Origin: Cristatella mucedo
Lineage: Eukaryota > Bryozoa > Phylactolaemata > Cristatellidae
Assembly: GCA_009760855.2 (NCBI GenBank)
Contig: WPIO01000184.1
Coordinates: forward strand, 174,001-238,000
Length of the DNA stretch: 64,000 bases
Direction of reading: 5' to 3'
Part shown: piece by piece, positions 45,506-55,588 of the stretch
How positions within the stretch are numbered: the stretch's first letter is position 1
How the letters are laid out: every line of letters starts with the position of its first letter
Position numbers and translations under genes: made by a program
Notes under the pieces: generated by a model
What the model saw: only the letters and a program-made list of their open reading frames with translations
Told to the model about the DNA's origin: nothing
The model's database searches: none

Positions 45506-46830
45506 TTTGTAGCTCTACTTTATTGCCCCGGCTTCACATGTATAGGTTGGGCGTCAGCAATGATGAGCACTACTACTAGTGTTACATGGATGGCCTAAGT
45601 ACATTCGTTCACAAGCCACTACAGGTTTCTTGTTGCATTCGGTGTAAAAGTGATGTATATTTGCTTAGGGTATTTACATATTGCGGTTTCAGAGAGCATC
45701 TTGCTGAGTTGTGTTAAATGTCTATCGATAGCCTCAGGCTGTGAATTAGCTAGTGTTCTGGATGTTGATTAGCGCTAGAGGTCTGCAGCCTATGTTAGGA
45801 AAATTTTGGAATTATGATTGACCTACAGTCTAGCTCAAGTGATGCTGAGACTGCGATGTAGCAGGTCCTTAAGCAGGAATAGGAATGGAATTACTATGGA
45901 TTATCGAAATGTTAAGGGCAATGGCAGACGGTCATTCTTGATTCAAGCCGACCGCTTGCTGACCTGCGCCAGTCAAGAGCCCAGCAGAGATCGGTAATAG
46001 CACTAGGCAGCTGCTGCTTTTGTTGCATCGTATATTCTGTGTTTGCAGTATCCATCGTGTCAGCTCCTATATTGCTAGATTCCTTATATCTTGCTGCTGA
46101 TAGTGCCCAATTCCAGACTGCCCCACTGGCAACTGAAATCCTGCCCGGGGTTGAGCAGTAAATTCTGTACTGACTTGTGAAGGGGGTCTTGTGTAGTGCA
46201 AGTGCAGGCCTTGGTTGAAGCCCTGTGTTTGAGCAGATGGCACTAACTGTATGTTTCGATTCGTATATAACAGCTGTTTTCCAAAGTGTAGCAGCAGATG
46301 CCAGGTGCCGTGCCACGAGATGCCGTGCCACGAGAAGCTCTTCAGTGCTGCTGTAGCGATGCACTTCTGTGGTAATCTTCATAAATGTTATCTCCTAGCC
46401 TTGAAGTTAGCCAGGCATATAGGCCCCAAGCCTGCTGTTCTCCTTCTAAGATTGCAAGAGTTTCTGCTGCCATGCCTGACTGCCCTAATGTCTTCTGTCT
46501 TCAGCCTCACGTCTCGTCCCTGCATTCTTCCAAGTGGCGGTTGTCAGCCCTTTCATTGAGAAGCCGACATCAGACAAAGAAAATGCATGCATTTTGTTCT
46601 CCTGTCTGCATTTTGCCATTCATGTCGGCAAACTGTACAAGCAAGTGTGACTGGTGCTAAAGCTTCTCAAAGCATGTGCTGCAACTACTTTTGCCATGTA
46701 ATGCCTCTTTGTGGTGCATGGAAAGGCTAATTCATTCCAGCAAGATATTTATACTTAGGCAATAAGAGTAGGGACAAGTGGACAAGTGTGTGCATGAGCA
46801 TGTGTGCGAGTGCTTGTACCTACTTGTTTG

Positions 46831-46834
<4 letters not shown>

Positions 46835-46873
<39 letters not shown>
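46835..46873. repeat. (TG)n microsatellite
   Basis: About 39 bp of TG dinucleotides upstream of the zinc-finger exon; read through, it gives a spurious Val-Cys run. Confidence 0.95.
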
Positions 46874-46879
<6 letters not shown>

Positions 46880-46940
46880 ATGTACATCACGTGCGCTTGA
46901 GCGTGCATGTGTTGCACCTATTTGTATTAAAAGCTCGTGT

Positions 46941-47879
46941 ATGAGTCATCAGCTGTTGCAGCAGCGCTCAGCACACGAGCTCCATTCTTTGTTGCAGCCC
47001 CCAGCCACGCAGCCACACCTCGAGCCAAGAGATGTGCCTGGCAGGCCTTCCGGCGGAGAGTCTGAGATGCCAAGGTCTCAAGCTGTCCGTCACCAGCGCC
47101 AGAGGGTTCACCTGTGCGACAAGTGTGGCAAGCAGTTTGGCACTCGTGACCACCTGCGCCAGCACATGCTAGTGCACACGGGTGTGCATGCTTGCGACCA
47201 ATGCGGCAAGCAGTTCCAGAGTCGTAGCCACCTACGCCGGCACATGAATGTGCACACGGGTGAGCGGCCACATTCTTGCGACCAGTGTGGCAAACGGTTT
47301 TACAGTTCTAACCACCTGCGCCGGCACCTGCTCTTGCACACAGGCGAGCGGCCGCACGCTTGCGACCAGTGTGGCAAGCGCTTTGCTGAGCGCGGCAACT
47401 TGAAGCAGCATGCGCTCGTGCACACGGGTGAGCGGCCGTACACTTGCGACACGTGTGGCATGCCGTTCACTCACCTCGTCAACCTAAAGAGGCACCAGCT
47501 TCTGCACACGGGCGAGAGGCCGCACGCCTGCGACCGGTGTCCTAAGACGTTCCCCGACGCCCATCAGCTAAAGAGGCACGTGCTCAGTCACACTGTTGAG
47601 CGGCTGTATGCGTGCAGCCAGTGCGACAAGCGGTTTCAAACCGTCTCCTACCTGAACCACCACGAGCGCCTGCACGCGGGCGAGAGGCCTCACGCGTGCA
47701 CCCTTTGCGACAAGCGGTTCACTGAGCGCGGCAACTTGAGAAGGCACGCGCTCGTGCACACGGGTGAGCTGCCGTACGCCTGCAACACTTGCGGGATGCC
47801 GTTCTCTCACCTTGATTACCTGAAGCGGCACCAGCGAATTCACAAAACGAAAGCTGCACCAAAGCCTGCAGACCGATGA
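46941..47879 (+). CDS. C2H2 zinc-finger protein, duplication copy 2 (nine fingers)
   Basis: Open from ATG 46,941 to TGA 47,877-47,879 (312 residues). The N-terminal 50 or so residues are Gln/Pro/Arg-rich; nine consecutive C2H2 fingers follow (C-x2-C-x12-H-x3-H; CDKCGKQF first, CNTCGMPF last), mostly joined by TGERP linkers. The finger 1-2 linker is shortened (HTGVHAC) and the finger 6-7 linker is HTVERLYAC. Arrays like this bind DNA in the nucleus; no KRAB, BTB or ZAD domain is visible. An acceptor-like ctttgttgcag ends at 46,997 and is conserved in copy 1, whereas the ATG is not, so translation probably starts in an unseen upstream exon and coding here starts at 46,998. More finger-like sequence follows the stop (47,880-48,250, LCLQCGGWFVP) but is out of frame. 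Paralogue of the broken exon at 29,087. Confidence 0.8.
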   Translation: MSHQLLQQRSAHELHSLLQPPATQPHLEPRDVPGRPSGGESEMPRSQAVRHQRQRVHLCDKCGKQFGTRDHLRQHMLVHTGVHACDQCGKQFQSRSHLRRHMNVHTGERPHSCDQCGKRFYSSNHLRRHLLLHTGERPHACDQCGKRFAERGNLKQHALVHTGERPYTCDTCGMPFTHLVNLKRHQLLHTGERPHACDRCPKTFPDAHQLKRHVLSHTVERLYACSQCDKRFQTVSYLNHHERLHAGERPHACTLCDKRFTERGNLRRHALVHTGELPYACNTCGMPFSHLDYLKRHQRIHKTKAAPKPADR

Positions 47880-49079
47880 GGCAGAGGCTGTACTTGTGCC
47901 TCCAGTGTGGCGGGTGGTTCGTGCCGCTCGCGAGCGTGAAGAGCCAAAGTTCAGTCGTGCTCGGGCGAGAAGCCTTTCCTTCGTGTGCGACGCATGCCGA
48001 GTGCGGCAAGCGGTATCGGTACAAATGCAGGCTGACCGCACACCAGCATCTGCTCACAGGCAAGCTTCCTTGAGATGTGTCCTCAGGAAGTGTTTCGTCA
48101 GTAGCGCAAGCCTGACACTCACGTGCTGTCGCATATGAGCTTACCGTGCGACCAGTGTGGCAAGCAGTTTCGCACAGCCAGCAAACCTGGGTCGGCACCC
48201 GCGCATCCATGCGAGTGAGAGGCCGAACTCGTGCGACCGGCGTGGCAGGTGGTTCTGTTACCCAATCTGCTGGATATGCAGTAGGTATTATGCAGTAGGA
48301 TAGGTATGCAGTAGGATATGTAGTTGTCCAGTGTTCAGTTGGAGGAGGACCAGGGCTGTGGCTGTTCCAGGACGTCCTCGCCATGAAGGAGCCTCAGACT
48401 CACAGGCAGCACCGGCTAGCAGCCTCTGCATGCCACGTGGTGACGAAACGTGCACGACGTGGCCACGTGACCAGCCACCTGCTGTGCACTCGTGTGTGTG
48501 TTGGTGTGTGCCTACAGGCAAGGGACTGCACGCCTCCAACCAATGAGGTGCACTCACCGAAAGTGTTGTTGCACGAAGATCTGTTCTGCATATAAAATGA
48601 CGTCGTGGAAAAACCGTTGGCCCCCCCTGTCTTTGCAGAAAGTGAATCTGGCTTCGCCCTGGCCACGCCTCCAGAGCAGTGAGGTTTGCGAAGCACTGAG
48701 TAAGGAAGTGACTGCCACCTTGATGCTATATGCTGTGCCACACCCTCCATCCCATTCATGCTTAGCTTTTCCGGAGAAATAGTGATCGCTAGTTTACTTA
48801 TAAATAAATCTCGACAGAGCTTGCGGTTAGTGGCTTATGCAAAGCACAAATTTCTGTATGACTGCTGTTCCTAGAAAGCCGCCTTCACTTAAGCAGGGGC
48901 TCAGCATTGTACACAGGACGCAGGCACTTTCCCTAAGAGTCTCGGGAAAGTGCTTGACAAGCTGCTAATTTTTTACTCACTCTGTCGGCAGAAGAGCCGA
49001 CCGTGTTCAGCATCAGCAACCCAAAATCTCAGTTTTCTCCTAGGGCGACTCCAGTGGGAGACTCCTGAGTCCTGATGTA

Positions 49080-49960
49080 AATGGAAAAATGTCACCCGAG
49101 GAACCGCTGAAGGGACCTCTGAAGATCACTGCTGAAGGAACCTCTTGATTCGGGATACCGAAAGACTGTGCTCGGTCCCATTCTTTTCACGGTTTATACT
49201 CTCCCTCTTGCCGATGTGATTGCCAGGCACAATCTAGGCTTTCACTTGATATATAAAAAATAATCCATTTGCATAGCGCTCCAAGAGAACTTAATTAATC
49301 TCAATTCAGGCGCTTCATATATGCCTTGGGACTCGAGCCCACGACCTCAGCCAGACCTTGGTCGGGTCGAGCACCTTAGCCACTGGACCAAACCAGCTCG
49401 GCACTTTTATGCAGGTGCCATTCAGTTGTGCATTTTCTTTTATACCTCCCAGCCCTATAGTATGTCGAATTCTCTCAACTCCCTTGCTGCATGTATTGAT
49501 GACATTGGCACATAAATGGCTGCAAACTTTCTTAAATTGAATGATGGTAGACCAACTTTCTAGTTATGGGCAAACCAAGTCTGATTCAGAAATTTGAAAA
49601 CCGCTAAAATGTGGCTGCCAGCATATGTCCTGTTGAATATGCACACAATTTAGGTGCCCTGTTTCGAAGTGACCACGACCGCATCAGTTCCACAATCACG
49701 TCCACCTACTTTAAGCTACATACATGTTATAATTTGGGCTCGTTTCGACAGGAATACCATCTAAATTGGTCCATGCATTTGTGACATCCTGTCTCGACAT
49801 CTGTACTTGACTGCTTGCCTGTGCTGCCAGGCAGTTACAGGTGGTGCAAAACTCTGCCATCAGGCTTGTCCGTCGTAGTCTTTTGTGGACCTTACCAAGC
49901 ATCCTGCCATTAACTATGTTTGTATGATGACCCTGTGCATGTCACCTTTAAAGGGAATGA
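49080..49960 (+). mobile_element. L2-B LINE, duplication copy 2
   Basis: Plus-strand RT fragment (cggtcccattcttttcacgg; FTVYTLPLADVIARHNLGFH), interrupted by SINE-1 at 49,254-49,412, then C-terminal sequence and part of the 3' UTR. Shares its 5' junction with 34,930. Confidence 0.75.
49254..49412 (-). repeat. SINE-1 copy nested in L2-B
   Basis: Best-preserved SINE-1: tail catttgcatagcgctccaag, B-box-like GTGGGCTCGAGTCCC and A-box-like TTTGGTCCAGTGGCTAAGG on the minus strand. LINE reading resumes on the far side. Confidence 0.8.
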
Positions 49961-50495
49961 GATGGCCAGTAAAGCCCAGGTGTTGATGATATATTCATTT
50001 GAAAATAGCTGAAGTCACGGGTGTTTTAAGTCCGTCAACTGGATAAAAGGCTTCGTAAGCAAGATTTTGTGGTTACTTTGGCGAACGTGGAAGTAGCTGC
50101 TGATAGCACACGGATCTCTAGCGCTTTAGTTTTGACTCCCGTGAAACTGCCCAGCGTCGTCGAACTTCTTCCTGTGCTGGCCACAGAGGCTGTCAAGCCC
50201 ATAACTGTTGAAACTAGCTTTTAAGACTACTACCATGTGAATTCTCGAAGTTCGAACCTAGAGTTCTGATTACGGTTGACCTGCTGATATTATTTTTGAG
50301 CCTGGTTCCTATTATATGTGCCCCACAACGCAGCTAATAACTTATGTTACTCGGGCGATGCTTGGTTTTTCGATTACTGGGAATACAACGTTTGACTATA
50401 CGGTGGGAAAATTTAAAGCTGGATATAGATTGAGTTCTCTTACGTCGACATTATGAATCAATTATACAAATCTCCACACAGGCACACACGTTCGA

Positions 50496-50542
<47 letters not shown>

Positions 50543-50604
50543 GACTAGGGGATTGCAATGCCTTTATTTTTACTCACGTGAATGTTACGATTTTCAGAAT
50601 CGTA
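49961..50604. other. no gene seen; (CA)/(TA) microsatellite
   Basis: Nothing recognised apart from a CA then TA dinucleotide run at about 50,498-50,538. Confidence 0.5.
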
Positions 50605-51944
50605 ACTTAATAAAATAAATAATACATTTGTGGAGTGCCCTCGGAGAACTTTCTCTTTCTAGGCACTTTACACATGCAGTAAAGGAAGTACGAGGTGCTG
50701 TGGTTAGTAGCAGCATGCACAATGTTTACCAACATGACATGGTTTGAGGTGACACGCACAGGGTCAGCATGCCAGTATAGTTTGTGGCAGCATGCCTAAT
50801 GTCAGCACACGTAAGCAGGCAAAGGACGAATCATAAGGACCCAAAAAATTCTGCAATGAGCAGGTGCGTTTTTAGCTTCTTTTTGTAAATGTCGCCAAGT
50901 CTGGGTACATGGTGACGTCAGTCGGCTTAAGTCCCGTGTTTGAGAGCATGAGTACTAATGTCGCAGTCCACAGAATTTGAGTTTCGTAAGAGGTATCATC
51001 GCCCTCCCACTTACGTCGGTGCGACTTGCGAAAATTTGGGTATTTGAACTAGACCACGGTCCCGCAAAGAAAAATAAAAAAATGTACCTAAGAAAAACTT
51101 TTGAGCGCTTGTTGTCAGTTGATTTGACGTAGCCGAAAACGATAGGGAGGAAATCATGTCTGCAGCTATGCGTTGCGAGTACTGTGGGCTCTCTCTTACT
51201 TGTTTGACTGGCTAGAACTACGATGTTTTTACAGGGATCTCCTACGTGCATAATATAATCTTGTTTACTTTTTCTTATTTTTTACTCATTTGACACGCTT
51301 AAAACAAATAGTTTAGCAGTGTGTGGCGATCGTGATGTATGAGTACATACCTATGGTAGTGAAGCCCCCTAACTGTTGGCGTCTGTCGGTAATAGGCTGA
51401 GCCTCCCCCCCCCCGACCTAGGCTAGCGAAACAGCGAGAAGCGTTCCTGCGGCTAGGCCTTAGCAAGGATGCTAGGTAATTGGAGCGAAGCATTCCGGAG
51501 CCGCAGACGGTAGAGGTACTTTGGGCACGCCATCGCGTGGTCCCGTCCCCAGCCGACGTTAAGGTAAGCCCCCCTCAGTACTGGCTCGAGCGAGCACATG
51601 ATGTTGAGTTGATAATTACACGTCGTGGAGTACGGTTTTCTTAGGAGCGCTCTATGTTGTTTGCTGTTTAGCAAGCCTCGCGAACACACGCATGAAACGA
51701 GGGTTTTGCACCAACTGTAATAGGCGCCGAATTGCATAGGCAAGTAGATCAGCAAGCAATGAGTGTGAGAAGTCGTGACGTGATGTCACGAATGCTTGTA
51801 CCAATTTAGACGTATTGTTATGGTCTCAGCAAGCCCTGCGTTTAGCAACTCTGTGTAGCTAAAAGTAGGCTGAATTGACTGGAGCTGATAAGGTCGTCTA
51901 TTGCAAAGTGACTGTGGAACAGGCCACCTAGATTGTGGTTTCGG
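50605..51944 (-). mobile_element. L2-B LINE, interrupted
   Basis: 3' tail and UTR at 50,605-50,990 (tctaggcactttacacatgc ... gtttcgtaagaggtatc) and ORF2 C-terminal sequence at 51,695-51,944 (agggttttgcaccaactg ... gccacctagattgtgg). About 50,991-51,694 between them does not match L2-B and may be an insertion; no domain seen in it. Confidence 0.6.
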
Positions 51945-52170
51945 TCAATTAATGGCACTGCTCCTGATCGTTGTACGAGTAGGCTGTGACACTCGATGTG
52001 GAATGTGGTCGGAATATGCTATGAGTGATTGTTGTGATTGTGAGTCACGGCGGACTTCGGTGGCGAGAGAGGCGAGGAGAGTCGTTCTTCCCTCTGCTCC
52101 CTCTGCGTAGTGAAATTAACCGATCGTCGGCTGGCGTTCCGTGCTGTTCGCGATGATAACCAAATCTGCA
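51945..52170 (-). repeat. repeat C copy
   Basis: ctgatcgttgtacgagtagg, tgtgacactcgatgtgga and gatcgtcggctggcgttccg match repeat C in reverse orientation. Confidence 0.65.
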
Positions 52171-52583
52171 AGCTATTTCCGACGGTGGCCTACAGCAATG
52201 CTGCTTGAGCAATTTCAAGTCGGCGATGACTTCGCAACTTGGCTGCTTGACTACGAGTGGAGGCTCGAGCTGTGGCGGTGTCAATCCGACAGTCTGGCAC
52301 CAGTATCATCTGCCTCTTCCTGGAAGGAAGCACATTCTTTGTGTACTCGTACATGACAAAGGCAATCAAGGATAACTACTGTCTGCTTCGTGAGGCTTTG
52401 ATGACAGCGCTGGCTAGCCCGGTGGGTAAAGCGAGGCTACTGAACGCTGGGTTAGTAACGGCTTGTTGGAGAGAGGGCGCCGACGGACGTGACCAAACGC
52501 GGCACTACCTGGTGGCGGCGGCAAGAGAGGCGGCAGCGTCCGGCAGAGAGGCGACAACTTGTGAGGCAGTGAAGTTTGATTGA
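52171..52583 (+). pseudogene. gag-like retroelement ORF fragment, frameshifted
   Basis: Two overlapping plus frames combine into a gag-type pattern: LLEQFQVGDDFATWLLDYEW (52,141-52,356 frame) and, after a shift near 52,290, CLFLEGSTFFVYSYM followed by LLREALMTAL (52,257-52,583 frame). The order (F.vGDDF..W / fLEG.a..vY / l...L..aF) resembles capsid-like domains of retrotransposon Gag. No zinc knuckle and no pol nearby. Recognition is by pattern only. Confidence 0.45.
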
Positions 52584-52914
52584 TCTAAGAAGGATTGGTC
52601 TAGCAATCGCAGTACTGGCCTGGTTAAAATAGGACTGAGACTCAAATTGTCTTTGATCCGGACCATGTCCAGCCTCATTTGGTCCAACTAGGGTCCGGTC
52701 TCGATTCTTTATTTTTCTTATAAAGCATACTCAACCTTTAGGAAGAGTTATTCGGGCCCAGGAAATACCTATTACTTTTACGCTGACAATGTGCAGTTTG
52801 CTGACAGAGAAGCTATCGGCAAAATCACCACAACGATCCCTAGTGAAGGGTAGGTTGATCTTGGGCATAACCATTTTTTGATAGAGATCTTGGAGATAAA
52901 TGAACAATAGCTTT
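52584..52914. other. no gene seen
   Basis: Mixed sequence; a short tacgctgacaatgtgcagtt at about 52,777 may be a scrap of LINE RT (YADN-type), not pursued. Confidence 0.3.
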
Positions 52915-53315
52915 GTAGTAGCTAGGCTTGGCCTGTGCTAGGATTGATTGATGTAATATACAGCAGTGTTCGGGTGCCTGATATATGATATACAGTAGTC
53001 TTCAAATGCCTGAAGTTGGACAGTCGGTCGCGATTTCTTGTATGCTTTCTCATGTTTGTGCTTAGAAGGCCTAGCTAGTTAATTATCTGCATTTTACTTA
53101 CTATTCTATTGCGTATCACTTTGCAGCAAATGTAAAGCGCCTAGAAAGAGATTAAGTTCTCTGAGGGCGCTTTATCAAGTGCAATATTATTATTATTATT
53201 ATTATGCAGTAAGCCATGAGCCATCAGAGCGAGCGCTTGCAGTGTGCTTAGCCTGAGGTGCAGACTTACGGAACGTGTCGGCTAGTGTCGCGTTGTAGCA
53301 ATGCTGTGCGCTTAG
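52915..53315 (-). repeat. L2-B fragment with nested plus-strand tail
   Basis: Minus-strand linker sequence (gctaggcttggcctgtgcta; ggcctagctagttaatt) and its continuation (cgtgtcggctagtgtcgcgt) are separated by a plus-strand L2-B tail at 53,095-53,206 ending in (ATT)n. Confidence 0.65.
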
Positions 53316-53663
53316 TCAGAGAGGAATCGACGAGCTGGTGCAATCCGCCAGATTCTGCCACAATCCGTCTAATTAGGCTAAAATTGACGTGTCAGAACAA
53401 TGGCGTTGTCAAGCTCAAACTTTAAGTGAATATTGAATTTACGTTCGATATTACGTGCTCAGCAAATGTTCTGCCATTGTGCGCTCGCACACTCGTTCAA
53501 ATGGGCTGCAAAAACCTAGGCTTTTTTGGCCTGTACCGAAATCCACTGGAATCCACTCTAGGCCGCCTTTATTTAACCATTAAACAGCTACATAGAGCTC
53601 CAAAAAGTTGAATATGCTGTATTTACTGTACCTGCAAAATTTCATACCATTCCGCTCACTCGT

Positions 53664-55192
53664 TAAATGTAGTGTATCCGATTGTTCACTCTACGATGAC
53701 TATGTGGGTGTAGCGCAGAAGAGTTTTGTATAGGACACTCATAGCCTACGCGGCTTTCCGTAGGCATTCGGTAGCTAACAGACTTCATCTCACACAACAA
53801 ACAGAAAGTGAGGGCATAGCTGAATCAGGAGAGCAGTTAAGGTAGGGAGTGGCATGGCAGTACTGCTTGGGACGGCTGGAAAGAATGTGCATCAGTCGGC
53901 AGCAGGAGAGTAGTTGTCGTTGTGTAATAAGTTAGTTCCACAGCCTAGGACCTGCAGAGCAAAAGCTTCTGTCGTCGATGGTATACAAGCGGAGGAATGG
54001 AACAGCTAATTTATTATCCATACAGGACCTGAGGGCACGAGGAGGCAGAAACTGGTGCAGCAGTTCAGGTAGGTATGAAGAGCCAAGCCTCGGCGGCCCT
54101 TGTGGGTCAGCGTAAAAACTTGGCTCTGAATCCTTTAATCAACTAGCAGCCATCCAAGCTCTTTCAGAGAAGAAGCGGCAAGGTCAAACCTCTGGGATTA
54201 AAACTCTAGCCTTGCAGCCATATTCATCGCCAGCTGCTGAGGCCTATGCTTTTTTCGGTAGCTCAGCCAAAAAGGAATAACAATAATCTAGCCAAAACAT
54301 ACCTAAGAAGCCAGGAACATTTTTTGCAAGCCATGGTAGAAGACATTTTCTAATCTTATATAGGGATCGGGCGTGATGGCTACATGTCGAAGCAGTCTTC
54401 TGAAAGCTTTTAAAACGTAGGCAATTATCGAAGACAACACCTAAATTCCGAGCACGTGGTGATGGTCGCACAAGAGCTCCACCTAGTAGAAGAGCAAATA
54501 TTTGTCATATAGCAACGTGCTTTGGGTGTCCTATGAGCAGCAGTTTCGTTTTATCGTCGTTCAGTATAACGACATTTGCCGGCATCCAGGATCAAATATC
54601 TGCTAGACAATCATTCAATTTATCAGCAACTGCAACAGATTCAGACAGTTTAAATGGCAAATACAGCTGCGTTTCGTCAGCATCAAGCAATAGTCTATTC
54701 CGTGGACCTGAAATCGTCACTTCTTGTAGAGGCTCAGTAGTGGAGAGCAGCAATAAACTGATGACGGACCCTTGAGAGACTCCACAGGTGGCTGGTCTGG
54801 TGGATGAGACCTAAACGCCACAGGATATGGATTGAACACTTGCGGACAAGTACGATTTAACCACTCCAGTGCCTCGTCCGCCCGCACTGACTGTTGTCCT
54901 CAACCGTTCAAGTAGGAGAACGACATCATTGGTTTTGAAGCCAGCTGACAGGTCTAGCAGCGCTAGGGCGATGACATTATCATCATTGTTGTTGCACATA
55001 ATGTCATTGTTTATACGGATAAGAGCGGCTTCAGTGTTGTGCTGTCGCTTAAATCCCGTTGAAACTTTTCTGAAATTTCATACTTTTCAATGTCTGCTAA
55101 CTGCTACTTACCGAACACGTTTTCAAGAATCGTTGACGAAAAAGGACGAACGGAAACCGAGCGATAGTCTGCAAGGACCTCTGTATTTAACT
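53664..55192 (-). mobile_element. L2-A LINE, heavily decayed
   Basis: Minus-strand 3' UTR (catagcctacgcggctttcc), C-terminal region and RT-derived segments: RPSPRARNLGVVFDNCL (54,244-54,471) and LALLDLSAGFKTNDVVLLLE (54,811-54,999). Many stops and short deletions; older than the pair at 37-38 kb. Confidence 0.75.
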
Positions 55193-55381
55193 GCTCTCCT
55201 GACTCAGCTATGCTTCCCACTTTTTCTTTGTTGCGTGAGATGAAGTCTGTTGGCTACCGATTGCGTACCGAAAGCCGATTTGGCTGTGAGTGCGCTATTC
55301 AAAACTCTCCTGCGTAACACCCACATGGTCTTTATGACTTTGTGGAGTTACAGACGGAGATACGTTACATTACATTACATA
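55193..55381 (+). mobile_element. 5'-truncated L2-A insertion
   Basis: ttaactgctctcctgactca ... tttgtggagttacagacgg, then tacgttacattacattacat. The TTACA repeats define the L2-A tail. Confidence 0.8.
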
Positions 55382-55588
55382 AGACATTTTGTAAGTATCG
55401 GTCTGACCAATTTTTCTAGAATCGATTTCAGCAACACGGGTTAATACTGCAATTCGCCGCAATCTCCTGCATTGTACTGAAAAACTAAAGAAATATTGTG
55501 CAAAAAGCTTTTTCACTGTACATGACCGTAGACTCTGCAACAATTGTAATCACACAGTTTCACTTGCATAGTCACAGGCGTTGTCTTG

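Larger units (their letters stand above)
43009..49960 (+). other. segmental duplication, copy 2
   Basis: Direct-orientation partner of 24,567-36,092; see that entry for landmarks. It lacks the L2-B insertions at 26.8 and 30.8 kb and the SINE-2 at 30.4 kb, and has its own SINE-2 (45,308), L2-B tail (44,777) and SINE-1 (49,254). Confidence 0.85.

Noticed and set aside
46788-46940. Long Val-Cys N-terminus of the zinc-finger frame
   Set aside because: It begins at GTG and is a translated (TG)n microsatellite; the ATG at 46,941 or the acceptor at 46,997 is a better start.
49320-49400. tRNA gene
   Set aside because: A- and B-box-like elements are there, but no cloverleaf with matched acceptor stem; repeated at five sites with an L2-like tail, so it is SINE-1.
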